DNA of 64,000 nucleotides from Dichetophora obliterata (taxonomy: Eukaryota > Arthropoda > Insecta > Diptera > Sciomyzidae), in contig OY986438.1 in NCBI GenBank assembly GCA_963920525.1, positions 185,254,888 through 185,318,887 of the forward strand, given 5' to 3'. Shown here piece after piece: positions 1 to 12,439 of the stretch; positions within the stretch are counted from its first letter, which is position 1; every line of letters begins with the position of its first letter. Both the position numbers and the translations under genes were made by a program. The notes under the pieces are model-generated. The model had not been told where the DNA came from. It ran no database searches and saw nothing but the letters and a program-made list of their open reading frames with translations.

Positions 1-13
1 TCAACCTGTGCTG

Positions 14-265
14 ACTTTAAGCTAGACTTTTTGTAAGAACCACTCGATGAGACCCACAGGATGCAATTTTTCATATTTATTTGTTGAGCAAACTTGTTGG
101 CCAGAATAATTGAAACAACTTTGCTAAACAAACCAATGTGAAAATCCTAATGGCCACCACGTGATTCCTCATACCAAAATGAAGTGGAAAGCGTTGAAAC
201 TATCAAATACAGAGAAAAAAGGCACTAAAAATCGCCTATTATTTTGTTTTATACTTATCTAAAGT
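14..265. repeat. Dispersed repeat R1, left-edge copy
   Basis: Positions 14-130 match, in reverse complement, 62520-62640 (shared blocks include the actttttgtaaga and catatttatttgtt stretches). Positions 83-215 match 62760-62960 in direct orientation. The copies are diverged, and the left one runs to the window edge. No coding potential is seen. It is probably part of a non-autonomous element whose ends lie outside the window. Confidence 0.5.
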
Positions 266-745
266 TGGATAAACAGAAATTCTAATTATTTGGGTTTGAA
301 AACTTTACATGCACATAAGGCAGTAACTCAATTTAGTGCCTTCGTAAATTTGTATTTAAGTATAATTTAAACAAAAAATACAGAAACAGAGGGCTGCAAC
401 TTTAAGCAGTTACTGTCTTTTGAGCTTTTATTTTTTTTTAAATATATGCAAAAGTCAAATATAGAAGGATTTTATGTAATAACTGCTTTACTATTAACAT
501 ATAACTATTTTTAAGCTTACGTTAAAATAAACAGTACATTTGTTAATAATAAAATCTAGATTTTTTATTTGTAAAGTTATAAATTATAAAGGTCCAACAA
601 AAAAAAAAACCTTAAAAGTTGATTTTCTCGAAATCGTAAAAAATGTGTGGCTGTCTTTTGTTATTGAACGGAAGTTATATACTAATGATATTCGTAAACA
701 AAAATAAATCAATTCGTATTGGTGCATTATAAGAATATGTACATA
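266..745. other. AT-rich intergenic stretch, nothing assigned
   Basis: No gene, repeat border or regulatory motif could be supported. The short open frame near 584-778 (minus) is low-complexity and looks accidental. Confidence 0.5.
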
Positions 746-999
746 TGAAGGGCTTATTGCAAAAACATGAAAAGCCACATAAAAAGTATTTTGAAATAAT
801 CGACTCTAAAATTTTGAAAAAATTTATTTTTATATAAAAATGGAATTGAACACGGAAACTTTTACAAATAGGTTATAAAATTAATAGTAAATAGCTAATA
901 TCTCTTCAGTGGTTGTTGGCAATGCATTGAATGTATTTAGTCCAAAAAATTGATTTTTTAGATCATGTGGCTTATTACGTTATTGCAATAAGCCCTTCA
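746..999. mobile_element. 254-bp MITE with TA target duplication
   Basis: Terminal inverted repeats TGAAGGGCTTATTGCAA (left) and its complement (right) are flanked by TA at 744-745 and 1000-1001. The terminal match continues loosely through a cca/tgg-rich block. There is no coding capacity. The TA duplication fits a non-autonomous Tc1/mariner-type element. Confidence 0.7.
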
Positions 1000-1003
1000 T
1001 ATA

Positions 1004-1500
1004 AGTAATAATATTCGTAAATTTCTCGTACGAATAACTTCGTAATTTCTTTCATTACATTCGTAGTATTTACTAATACTTTCGTATTATTTACGAATGA
1101 AAAATAATATTAGTAGAAACAATTCATTCGCAAGCTGACCGCACGAATTATTAGTAGAATGTAAGAATTATTAGTAGAGTTTCAAAAATTGAAAACCGAA
1201 ATCGTTCAGCCTTGTTTGTCCAACATCTACAGAACATAAGGAAGTGTACGATTGTAAAGTGACTGTAGCCTACTGGTAGAGAGCGTGGAGTGCGTCAAGC
1301 CCCAGGTTAGACAGAATTTTTTTTTTGTTATAGGACATTATTCGTAAATGTTACAAATGTATTCGTACAATTAAAATAAAATAAAATATTCGCAATATGT
1401 ACTAACATATATCTATTCTAAGAATCTTATTCGTGACTGAAAGCTACGAATAAAATTCGTAGAATGGACGCAGTTATTAGTAACATTTACACACAAATAT
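1004..1500. repeat. attcgta-rich region with SINE-like head
   Basis: The word attcgta or its complement tacgaat recurs many times in 1010-1120 and 1340-1470. Inside, 1266-1325 resembles the head of the SINE at 7691 (gtagcctactggtagag against gtagcctagtgggtagag), but it is degenerate and its B box is weak. The block may be a decayed SINE-bearing element. Confidence 0.4.
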
Positions 1501-2572
1501 TTTTAAGTGTATCAATGACAAAGGATTAGACAACTTTTCATAGGGTAGGTAGTTTTTTATGGAAATTAATTTTAAGCAAAAAGCCTCTAATGAAAAATAT
1601 TTAAAATAACATTTTTGCAAAACGTTTAATAATTTTATATCGGTGAAATATAAAAATTGAAAACATGTTTTTTTAATAATGTGCTTAAAGGGAAAACTAA
1701 AAATAAATTCGAAAAATATATTAAAAATTTATCGGTTACAAATTGTCGTCCGGGGATTCATATGCTCCATACTCCATTTTGACAATTTTGAGTTAATAGT
1801 TTATTATACCAATTTTTCAAATCTGCAATCCGTTTTTTGCTATCTCTTTCTAAAACTGAGATCTATTTTATGAGTCTATTTTACTCTATACCACTTTTAA
1901 CAGATGTTTTTGGTTGCTTCCTGCCCCTTTTACAATATCATAAGCTCGAAATTGTATCATTAACTCAAATGGCGTATTGTGCACATAAGTCTCCGGACGA
2001 CGATATGTTGGCTGATTTTTTCACCCATTTATAATTATTCCCCCATTTATATTATAATTCAGAGAAAATATGCGTTAGAGACACCAACACATTTTTCGTT
2101 TTTCTATTAGATCTGAATAGCTAATAAAATTAAAATTTCACACATTTTTAAAAAACTAGTGTGTTATTAAATGGTTAAGAGCTTCAAAATCCACAGTTTA
2201 ACAAGCAAAGTAATGAACAAACTTCGACTAATGAATACTGATAGAGGAAAAAAGTATACGCTTGTCAGTTTCTTGCAATTTTACGTCTGAGTTATTTTTT
2301 TATAATTTTTAAACTTACTCTGAATTTAGCTATTAACAAATATAAGAAGTACGGAAACTATTAAAAATATGTGAAATTTTATGAGAACTGATTTTGTACA
2401 ATATTATAATCCTCCAGTGCACTTTTAATGGGTTTTTCTGATTCTTTAAAAAAACGCTTAAAAAAGTTAACTTAAATGCAGTCGTAGAGAGTTAAAGTAT
2501 TCTTTAAAAATGTTCCTTGGTAAAGTTAACTATAGGTATTTTTGGACAAGTTTTGTCTATAGCATACATCTA
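1501..2572. other. Intergenic stretch, nothing assigned
   Basis: AT-rich sequence. The open frames at 1679-1873 and 1837-2034 have no recognisable motif, no splice context and AT-driven composition, so they are not called as genes. Confidence 0.5.
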
Positions 2573-3113
2573 CACGGTTAGAAATCTTGGAATAAAATAA
2601 ATACAAGCTAAGTATTACAAATATTTTTAATTCAAAAAGTATTAAATTTAATACTCTTCAATTGATCACAACATTTTTTAATATATTTTGCTTTACCTTT
2701 TAATACAGTTAAAATATTACAACGATATTTTATACCCTTGGAATCAATTTGATAGTATTGTGATATTATATTTAATTTTTAGATATACTATATTATATTT
2801 CAATACAATTTTGTATTAAATTTGAATACATTTAAATATTACTAAGATATTTTATACGCTCTGGGATTAATTTGATTTAATACAAAACTTAATACAAACT
2901 GATTTAATACAAAACTTAATACAAATTTAATTTTTAATACCAAAGAAGTATTAAAACTTAATACAAACTGAGCATTAAATTTCAATACTTTTTTTTTTAT
3001 TATAAATCCATTTTAATATTTGGCCAGTATTTAATTTTAATACAATTTTGCTGTGGTCATATACATATGCAAGCCCAAAAGTATTAAAATTTATTCCAAG
3101 ATTTCTAACCGTG
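2573..3113. mobile_element. 541-bp MITE with TA target duplication
   Basis: Perfect terminal inverted repeats (CACGGTTAGAAATCTTGGAA at the left, its complement at the right) are flanked by TA (2571-2572 and 3114-3115). The interior is built from degenerate repeats of ttaatacaa/attaaaat words. No protein is encoded. Confidence 0.8.
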
Positions 3114-3842
3114 TATGAAGAAAAATATTGAAAATAATTATAAAATCTTTACAACTATACAAAAAATATTTCTTCCGATGATGCAGAGTAAACATTTCTG
3201 CTAGTGATATTCTATTTGCATGAAGTTATTGAAAACTGACTATTTTTATCCATTGAAATACGTCTTAGACAAATCTTTTTCAAAAAGATTTAAAGTGATA
3301 AATAACATTTAGTTTAAGAAAACTTTTAACCCTTAACTGGTACACCTCAAAAAAAATTACACTAACAGTACATCTCATCCCAGGGACCACACCAACGAAA
3401 ATGCTAAAAAACTAAAAAATTTAGTTAGAAATTCATGTTGTTTTTTTAAGAACAAAATATATTTTCCTATTAAGAAAATTTTTTATTTAAATATTTTATA
3501 GAATCAAATTGAATTTTGAATTGAATTACTAGAGAAATATAATTTTTTTTGTTCTGGTCCCACAGACTAGAAGAACCAATTAAGTGTTAAATAAATGCCA
3601 TTGACATAGTTGTTGTGTTCACAGAGCTATAAAAAATATTATGAAAATTATTTTTGTTGAATATTTTAACCTTATTGCGTCCTTTTTTGTGGAACTGTTT
3701 CGTCTGGAAGAATTTTTCAAATGAATGAAAGGTAGTAAGAAATGCAATTTTTACTTGATTTTATTTTTAGAACAAACAAACTTTCGAGTTCTTCTTTGAG
3801 TAAAAAGTCACTATTTTGGACTTTAAAAAAAAATATATATAT
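3114..3842. other. Intergenic stretch, nothing assigned
   Basis: AT-rich with poly-A/T runs and a (ta)n run next to the foldback element. No gene or element border could be supported. Confidence 0.5.
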
Positions 3843-3850
3843 ATGGGCAT

Positions 3851-5932
3851 TAGAGTGGTCTTTATTTTTTTTTTAGAAAGTAACAAATTACGCACCGTGG
3901 TTTTTTTCCTTTACTAAACAGAAGTAAACTGTGAAATTTCCAGAAAAAAATATTGATATTTAAACGAGCCGCTTGTGACCTTAATTTGAAGATCTGATTT
4001 ATATGGGGAAAAAGTGCTCTTTTTTCTAAAAAACCTCAATAACTTTTTTTTAAGTGCATATTTTAAAAATACTGGTACACGTCTCATTTTGGATTTAATT
4101 TTTCTTCAAAATGTGCTCTCAAACATGGAAATTAAACCAAAACTACTAGAGTTGTGATTTTTTCCTTTACGAAAAAAATCTAATTTTTTTCCTTGTTGTA
4201 TTAAAAAAATCGCAAAAATCCAAATTTAAAAAAATTTCATTGAAATGTTGCATAAATATTTTCTTAAACTATATTCAAAACAGATACAAAAAATTGTTGG
4301 ATTACGTTAAATAGCCTGCTTGTTATGAAATTTTGCGGTAGAAGTGTACCTTTTCGGAAATTTTGGGTTTGGTTATTTTTACGAAAAAAATTTCAAAAAA
4401 ATTTAAAAATGCAAGTTTTGAAAAAATCGCCGATAAATGGATTAAAGATAGTTGTAAGCTATTTTGAGCAAAAAATTAAAAAAAAACCAAAATTCGGTTA
4501 CAAAAATGTTATAGTTATTGAAACTTGACTTTTTTTCCAAAAATTTCCAAAGTTCCTGTATCTGGCACTTCGAACACAAGAAAATTTATAAGAAATCGGA
4601 AAAACTATGTTTCTCACTTAAAATGATATCAATAATTTTTAAAAAATATAAATAATTTTATTTAGAAAAAAATTTTGGATTTCTAGGGATGCCAACATAT
4701 CTTACCCTGGTTTTAGGGTAAAAAAATGCAAAAAACCCTAAAAATCAACAAATTTAATTTTTCACCACTGCCCTTTGGATATCGAACTAAATTGGCGCTG
4801 CACTGTCTTAAAATTTATTTATTTAGACAGCAGTTAAAATTCACTTACCAGAAGAAGAAAAATTTGTGCGTTTATTATAGGTTTTTATGTAAATGCTTGG
4901 TTAAAATGTAAATTTTTAAAATCACCAAAAATTAAAAAAAAAAATTTAAGTTCAAACAAATAAACGGCAGATAGTGAAAGCTTAAGACAATATACAAAGA
5001 ATTGGCAAGTTGCAGCGGTGAAAATTAAATTTGTTGGTTTTTAGAGTTTTTTGAATATTTTTTAACCTAAAACCAGGATATGATATGTTGGCATCCCTGG
5101 AATCCAAAATTTTTTCTAAAAAAAATCATTTATATATTTTTAAGATTATTGAAGTCATTTTAAGTAAAAAAAATAATTTTCCGATTTTTATAAAATTTCT
5201 TGTGTTCGAAGTGCCAGAAATAGGCACTTTAAAAATTTTTTGAAAAAAGTAAAGTTTCAATAGCTATAACTTTGGTATCCGAATTTTGGTTTTTTTAATT
5301 TTTTGCACAAAATAGCTCACAACTATCTTTAATCCATTTGTTGGTGCTTTTTACAAAACTTGCGTTTTTAAATTTTTTGGAATTTTTTTAGTAAAAATAC
5401 CCATACTTGAAATTTCCAAAAAGGTACACTCTACCAAAAAATTTCATAACGACCAGGTTATTTAACGTAATCCCACAATTTTGTATCTGTTTTGAATACA
5501 GCTTACGAAAATATTTCCCACAACATTTCAATGAAATTTTTTCAAATTTGGATTTTTGCAATTTTTTTAATACAACAAGGAAAAAAATTAGATTTTTTCC
5601 AAAAATTAAAAAATCACAACTCTTGTAGTTTTTGTCTAATTTCCATGTTTGAGAGCACACTTTGAAGAAAAATTAAATCGAAAACGAGACGTATACCATT
5701 TTTTTTAAATATGCACATCAAAAAAGTTATTTGTTTTTTTTAGAAAAAAGATCACTTTTTCCCCATATTAATCAGATTTCCAACTTAAGGTCGCAAGCGG
5801 CAAGTTTAAATGTCAATATTTTTTTCTGAAAATTTCACAATATACTTCTGTTTAGTAAAGAAACAAAACCCCGGACCGCAATTAAAGATTCAGAAAAAAA
5901 TTTTTTTCTCCATACAAATAAGGACCACTCTA
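3851..5932. mobile_element. 2.1-kb foldback element with 8-bp target duplication
   Basis: Two inverted arms of roughly 0.9 kb (about 3851-4770 and 5015-5932) surround a loop of about 245 bp. The termini read TAGAGTGGTC inward on both sides. The 8-bp direct repeat ATGGGCAT sits immediately outside (3843-3850 and 5933-5940). The open frames inside (for example 4325-4528, 5388-5660) lie in the arms and have no motif. The 8-bp duplication is compatible with hAT or P-type transposition, and the long arms recall Galileo-like foldbacks. The superfamily is not settled from this copy. Confidence 0.8.
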
Positions 5933-5940
5933 ATGGGCAT

Positions 5941-7550
5941 TGCTCCAGTGTCGAATGGGACATTCGTACGCATTCAAAGAAACCAAAAACATATGCCAAA
6001 ACATTATTTTATTTTGACAAAAGGCGAAACTTATGGCTCTTCATTAGCACTTTAATTAGTGCTAAGGTTGATTTTTGGCAATTGTTCGTTTTCAAAATAA
6101 ATACAAATAACCAAGGCATTCGCATGCGTTAAAAACAGAAGTCACTTTCAAGGCGAACAGTTCAAACACTGATTTCAGCGAAACCTGAAAGAATATTTTA
6201 GTGCGAATAATTTTAAAATGCTATGCATTGATGTATCTTCAAAATGTTTTTAATTTGATTCCAAAATATTAAGTAGTTTAGTTTTTATTTAATTTAAATC
6301 ACTGTCGCACGCAATATGTTGCATGCGACATTTTGTTACATCATACATTTTATGTTGATTTGTTTACTTTTTATGTAATTAGACATGCATAAGATTATTG
6401 CAAATACTTTTTAGTTTATTCAATATACATATTTTCACAACAAAAACTATAACCTTAACAAAATATATTCAATAAAGAAAAACAAAAATGAGTATATATA
6501 GTAGGGTGTAAACTTTTATTTTTTTTTTTGTTAAAATTTTGTTAAGAAACATTGATAAAACAATAGTGCATCGGGTAAAACAACGTTTTTAGATTTGGTT
6601 ATTTGCCACACTTTTCTTTAAATGACGACTCCAACTCCATCAACGACTCCCTTTCCGTGAGAACTTGCAAATAATCCCATTCCATGCATATACTACATCC
6701 TATTTTTCATCATTCCTTAACCTTTCTCTCTGCCGTTTGCAGTTGGATTTATTTTTCTCGGCGCCATCTTTACTCATCTACATTCAAAAACTTTATTTTT
6801 TTTGCATAAAAAAATTTATTTCGAATTTATACATTTTACACTAACGATGTCGCACGCGACAAACTTTTAATAAATTCCAAGAGCAGAGCGCTGATTATTT
6901 TCCAAAATTTTTTTATTTTATTTACAATAAAAATATCTGTTTGTTACGAATATTTGATGCGCACTGTACAAACACCTTTGACGCACTGATAACAAATGTT
7001 CCTTTTTCAATGTCGCATGCGACATCGAAATATACGCTAAAGCAAAGAACAAATTTACCGTAATTGGCAATCGCATCGTTCCTTTTACATTTTTCTTATA
7101 TTCTATAAAAATAAACCGTGATTAAAATGGGCAAATGTCAATGCATAATGGCTCTCATTAAGAACATTAATCAGAACAAAAAATGCCATAGAAAAGTCCA
7201 AAACAGAACTTTTGCACTTGTTCAACCTTGCACTTGATTATATTAAAATGTATTTTGAATAAATCCAAACTTTGTTGATACTTGTTAAATTTGATAGATT
7301 CCCTATAAAAAATATGTTAAAACAACATACTTTTATAGACTTTGAATTTTTTGGCCTCGGTTGACATTTCTGTGGAAATGCCCATATGCTGACCTAACGG
7401 TACCGTTTTGTACACTATTTTCGTAAAGTGCTTTTATTGAACTTTTGAACAAAATCTTTGATGGAAATATATTTAAAAACAGCGGAGATATTTGCATCGA
7501 AAGTCAACACTTTTATTTCCATGTCATTTTTTTCTCATTCTTACACTAAG
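5941..7550. other. Intergenic stretch with three TGTCGC palindromes
   Basis: No gene was found. The main feature is a palindrome of the form TGTCGCRYGCGACA, perfect at 6848-6861 and 7011-7024, plus a split version at 6303-6330 with the two halves separated. CG-containing palindromes stand out in this AT-rich DNA. They could be protein-binding sites or element remnants. Confidence 0.4.
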
Positions 7551-7690
7551 GGAAAAACGTATTAGATTTATGCAAAATCGTATTTATTTTAACAAATACC
7601 TAAAACAAATACGTAAATATCCAAAATAAATTTAAATAACGTTTTTATTTAATTTATGTTCGCTATAATGCGTATTTGGGTATTTGAGTG

Positions 7691-8013
7691 GCGGCCGTAG
7701 CCTAGTGGGTAGAGTGCGTGGCCCCTAAGTTAAAGAACCGCGGTAGCCCGGGTTCAATTCCAGCTCAGAAAGAAAGTTTTTTCAACTGAATTAATTTTTC
7801 TGTTCGGTCGTCACCTCTCTGCAGACAATGGCAAAAATCAGAGAGTAAAAATTGCCATGTAAGGCTTTTTGAGAGCATAAGCCGTTCGGAGTTGGCGTAA
7901 AACACGTAGGTCCAGTTCTCGGTATTTTGTGATCAAACATTTAATAACACGCACAACAAAATTGATCAATAGAAGCTAGGTAAAAGTCCTTACAAGGGCT
8001 GAAATGGCCAGTT
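7691..8013 (+). mobile_element. tRNA-derived SINE
   Basis: A tRNA-like head carries a box A match TAGCCTAGTGGG (7698-7709) and a box B match GGTTCAATTCC (7751-7761), the internal RNA polymerase III promoter. It is followed by a non-tRNA body ending near ctgaaatggcc. A second copy on the minus strand at 41822-42066 shares both the head and the tail block (aataacacgcacaac, then agctaggt). A gene for a functional tRNA is unlikely because the acceptor stem does not close. Confidence 0.8.
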
Positions 8014-9896
8014 TTTTTTTATTTTATACGCGTATTTAAATTTTTTTAAATATTTAATTTTTAATAAAATTAAATATTAATTTTAAATAAAATATGAACG
8101 TATTTACAATATAAAGAATAAAATAAGAAATTGTTCAAAATGCAATACGATATTAAACTATCATTTCTGAGTTCAAGCATCTTTATTACTAAGGCACCAA
8201 AATTAGTTATTTATTTGAAAATTTTAGCAGCATGTTGGAGCTTTGCCATAGCGTATAGCACTTTAGGCCACACATCAATTGACCTAATACAGACTACCGT
8301 ACCTAACAGCAAACATAAAATCATTTTTATTTTTGGTGCCATGTAATGTAATCACATTTGATTGTAAACATGAAATAAATTTTAGAAACATTATACACAT
8401 ATATTTATATCATACGTATACTTAGATCTATATGAATATTTAAATTATTTTTATATATAAATAAATTTAATTAACCCAGGTTAATATTTAAATTGAATTT
8501 ATGTACGGGCGGGAACAATTTTAATATTCGTTATTTACCTCAGTGCAGAGTGTTCGATATTTTGAGTTTATGGGGACAAAAGTCTATAACTTCAAAACCG
8601 CTTATGTAACGGAAACAAATTTAATGCATATAGTATTAATATGCAAGAGCAATACCGAGACCAAAAAATTAAGGCACAAAAGACCTTGATTTCCTCCTAA
8701 AAACCCACAAGTAAAGCAACACAAATATTTAGGGTATTTATACATTAATTGAGAATAATTGAGAAATAATTGAGAATAATTTTATAATAAAAGTTATTTT
8801 ATAATATATAAAATGAAACCGTTATGCTGAAGACAACGGTTTTTAGTTTTTTTGGCATATAGCTTTAACGAGTACTTTATAATTTTCCTAAAAGCAATAA
8901 TTCCATTATATAAGGATATTTATTTTAAATGAAATGAAATTAAATTTGTTACACAAAATTACAACTTTAACATTTAAACACAACGTATTTTAGTGCATTT
9001 ATTTGTTGCATTTGATTCCCGGATTAAAAAAAAATAATGAATAGCATAACTTAATATTATGTATATATAATTACAGAACTACTTTGAAAAAAGTTTGTTC
9101 CTGCCATTTTTTATTAATTCATAAATTAATATGTGGATACGATGGCAGAGTGGTGACAAATTAATCTATGCACAGACGAAAAATATCGATACCTAAGTGG
9201 TGAAACATCGTAATCAACATTTCTACGACATAACCTTTATTTCATATTCAGGATTAATATATTTTGGCCTGTCTTCAGAATATATTTTTTATCAAATTTA
9301 ATTCTATAACTTTTAAAACACAAGAAACTTTGTATACTATTTATCAATTCCCATGAGCAAACAAAAGCTCATCAGATGATTGATTAAGAAAGAGAAATCT
9401 TTTGGGCATTTTATATTCATTTTGACTACTATTTAGCATAAATTCTTTGCTTAACTACAAGGCTGCATTTTTCAAAAAAATATTTAATTATACGCCTTTG
9501 TTCTATTCGATTTTTAAATTAAAAAAAAAAATTAACATTATTCTAGTATATTCCACTTTCAGGAACAGTTAGATCAACGCCGTAGACAGGTGTTTCATAA
9601 GGGGGGGGGGGTTAGGTTCAGTTAAAGTGGCTGTCACTTTTCAGAGACACACTTTAGCCAATGAGGCCCATTGTGATACCGTGGGGTTAATTGCCCTACT
9701 TAATTTCTATTTGAACTAATGTGAGCTGTTTACAAAGCTGTGAATTCTGATGGCTGATGGGGGACGGGAGGGGGGGTTGCGGAAGCAAAAAATTTAAAAA
9801 ATCGATTCAATCGCTTCATTTGGAGCAGAACGACAACTATTTATTTAAGTAAAACAACGAAAACAGACATTTAAAAAAGAAAAACATATATATACA
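8014..9896. other. Intergenic stretch, nothing assigned
   Basis: AT-rich; includes a 12-base poly-G run near 9601-9612 and a second G-rich run near 9767. The 71-codon frame at 8131-8346 has no recognisable domain or splice context and is not called. No element borders were found. Confidence 0.5.
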
Positions 9897-9900
9897 TTAA

Positions 9901-10430
9901 GGCACCTCACGAAAAAAGGTTGTTCAGGGCAGTTCCTCAAAATAATTCTTGGCTTATGTTATGATGATTCCCCAAATATTTCGATTCTAGCGATAGGTAT
10001 CCTTGAGCTGCAATGGTTTGAAATAACCTCTAAAAATCGAGTTTTTTGAAAAATATTAGCTGGTGTTTTAGTTAGAAAAAGTGAAATGATCTGAAATAAT
10101 ATTTTTGAAAAAGTTCTCCCAATTTACAACAAAAAATTTAAAATTTTTGCATTCGAATTAAAAATAATGATGGTTAATGATTGTGTGTAATAATGATTGT
10201 TCGCTTTTATGAGTTTTTTTAGTTATTTTCACTAAAGTTAAAAAACTTAATTATTTCAAATGATATCCTTACTGGTCAGAATTGCTGGCCAGAGTTGCTT
10301 AAACGGAAACAAATTAAAACTAAAATACTAATTATAGAGGAATTAGGGGAATCATCCTAACTTAAGCCCAGGTTTATTTTGAAGGAAAGACTCGATCAAC
10401 TTTTTTCTTTTCTATGGAGCATTAGGTGCC
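9901..10430. mobile_element. 530-bp MITE flanked by TTAA
   Basis: Short terminal inverted repeats GGCACCT, with looser subterminal similarity including a gatgattcccc block on both sides, are flanked by TTAA at 9897-9900 and 10431-10434. A TTAA duplication is typical of piggyBac-type or Kolobok-type elements. No open frame of note. Confidence 0.65.
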
Positions 10431-10878
10431 TTAATATGCATAGTTGTAGATACTTACATAGTTAGTTCATTAATTTTTTTGGCACACGAAGCCAATTTAT
10501 CGATGACAGTTTCCTCGTTCAGACAAATATCCTTATGAATATTTAATAGCGCTAAACCATAACATCATTCTATTAGATCTTTATCGATTTTTTACTACAG
10601 TATAGTCAAAGCTGACGTAAATTAATATATTTTGTGTATTAAATAAATCGCAACGAAAAATTCTGGACTCGTAACTGCATACATTAATTGGTGTGCTTGA
10701 GTCGAAGTGTCACCGCTAAAATTGGAGGAGAACATTTTTTAAAAACCACTTTGCGATACTCACATACAGCTTTAAAAAATCGTGAAACTGATAAATTAAC
10801 AAAGATCAATTCACTTTTACGTTCATTTAATAACATTGTAGGGATGTGAAAAAGACACACGAAGATGACGACCGAAAG

Positions 10879-12295
10879 TGGCATACTCAGTTTTTCCCAA
10901 TGAGATCAAAATCTCGAGATATTTGCGATTGAAATTTAGTCACTTTTTGACCCATTTTTAGTTATATTTTACTTATTTTTGGAGAACAAAAATGTTGGCC
11001 ACCTTTATTTTAAATTTAAACTTTTGAATTTAATCTACTTATTAAAATACCCAGTGAACCATAGCTACCATTTTCGAATTCATTTATGAACCTTTTCGAG
11101 TAGAAATGTTCATTTTCGGCACTCATAAATGAACCCTTTTTGTATCATTCGTCAGACTAAAATGCCTCTCAAAAATGAACCTTATTTTGTTCGGAAGTGA
11201 TTTAAAAAAGAACAATAAATTGTATTTTTTTTTTTCGGATATGAGTTAAAAATAGAACCATAGAAAAGTTATTTTTCGGCACTCGGAAATGAACCCTTTT
11301 TGAATCAATCGCCGGATGAAAATGCCTCTCATACCATTTTTTCTTCTGAAATGAGTTAGAAAATGAACTTGATCTTAATTTGTGATCGAAATGTTGAAGT
11401 GTTATGACAGTCAGTACGAACGTGTTGCAGTGCATCCATCTCTTTTCTTATGGCGAGAATTAATTCGCACTGGTGAAAAATTTACAAATAACATTTTAAT
11501 TACCTATTATAAAAATATCAACAAAGGTTTAAATTATTCATTTTTTAACTCATTTTAGTATATAAAAAAGGAGTATTTATGATTCATTTCTGAGCTCATT
11601 TATGAACAAAATTAGTTCGTTTATGAAATATTGTTTCTACTGATATGATACAGAATTATTACTTTTTGAACTCATTTGAGAATGCAAAAAAGAAACATTT
11701 ATGATTAATTTTTGAACTCATTTATGAACTCTTTTATGAACTCATTTGTGAACTAAAATGGTTCATTTATGAGGAATTTTTACCTTCGAAAATGATTGTT
11801 TTTGGACTCAAAATAAGTTTTTTTATGAATTTTGCAAAATAAGTAAAGTTGATGTTTATATATGGAAAAAGTTTTAACGAATTTAATCTTCTATAGCAAG
11901 CACTTTTAAGCGAAAAAATACAAAATCAAAAATTAAAAAAAAAACTATCACAAAACTTTCGCAAAACTCTCACCTTACTCAAAACCTTCGCTTATGGTTC
12001 AGTGGGTAATAATTTGAATAAAAAAATTTTAAGATTTTTTTAAAGATTTTACGTTTACCATTTAAAAATTTGGTTAAAATGGAGAGAAATGCAAAATTGC
12101 TTAACCTTTGAAAAATCATAGATTACACAAGGCTAACTTGATTTTCACGTTGGAGGTATTTTCGAAAACATAATTAAAAGTAATTGTTAAAATACTATGA
12201 ACATTTTTTTAAGTGAAGATCAAATGATGGTCAAATAACAAAAATCTGAATATCTTGAGAATTTGATCTGATTTGGAAAAACTGAACATGCCACT
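10879..12295. mobile_element. Possible inverted-repeat element enclosing a MITE
   Basis: A 45-bp block at about 10880-10923 (AGTGGCATACTCAGTTTTTC...) pairs with 12250-12295 in inverted orientation at roughly 80-85 percent by eye. It could be the termini of a 1.4-kb element that received the MITE at 11050-12006. No target duplication could be seen, so the outer borders are uncertain. Confidence 0.4.
11050..12006. mobile_element. 957-bp MITE with TA duplication and internal repeats
   Basis: Termini CCCAGTGAACCATA (left) and the complement of CCCACTGAACCATA (right) are flanked by TA (11048-11049, 12007-12008). Inside, an approximately 161-bp unit is repeated (11116-11170 resembles 11277-11331), and words like catttatgaact recur through 11570-11780. 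A diverged copy of its right end, including gcaaaactctcac, is seen near 16570-16625. Confidence 0.65.
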
Positions 12296-12439
12296 AAATT
12301 CTACGACTAAAAATTAAGTTTGTGTGTCTCGGCTATTTTTTGTGTCTTTTCAAAAGTTGAAAATTTACTTATAGTGAATTTAATGAACAAATAAGCATTG
12401 CTGATCGTCGCATCGTCAGTATGCTAGTACGTTAGCAAC

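Noticed and set aside
7691..7770. Possible tRNA gene
   Set aside because: A and B boxes are present but the acceptor and anticodon stems do not fold as in a functional tRNA, and the sequence continues into a SINE body found again at 41822-42066.
8131..8346. 71-codon frame as a small secreted or membrane protein
   Set aside because: No signal peptide at the true N-terminus, no splice or promoter context, AT-driven composition.
9601..9612. Poly-G run as an element terminus
   Set aside because: No matching inverted copy or target duplication was found nearby.
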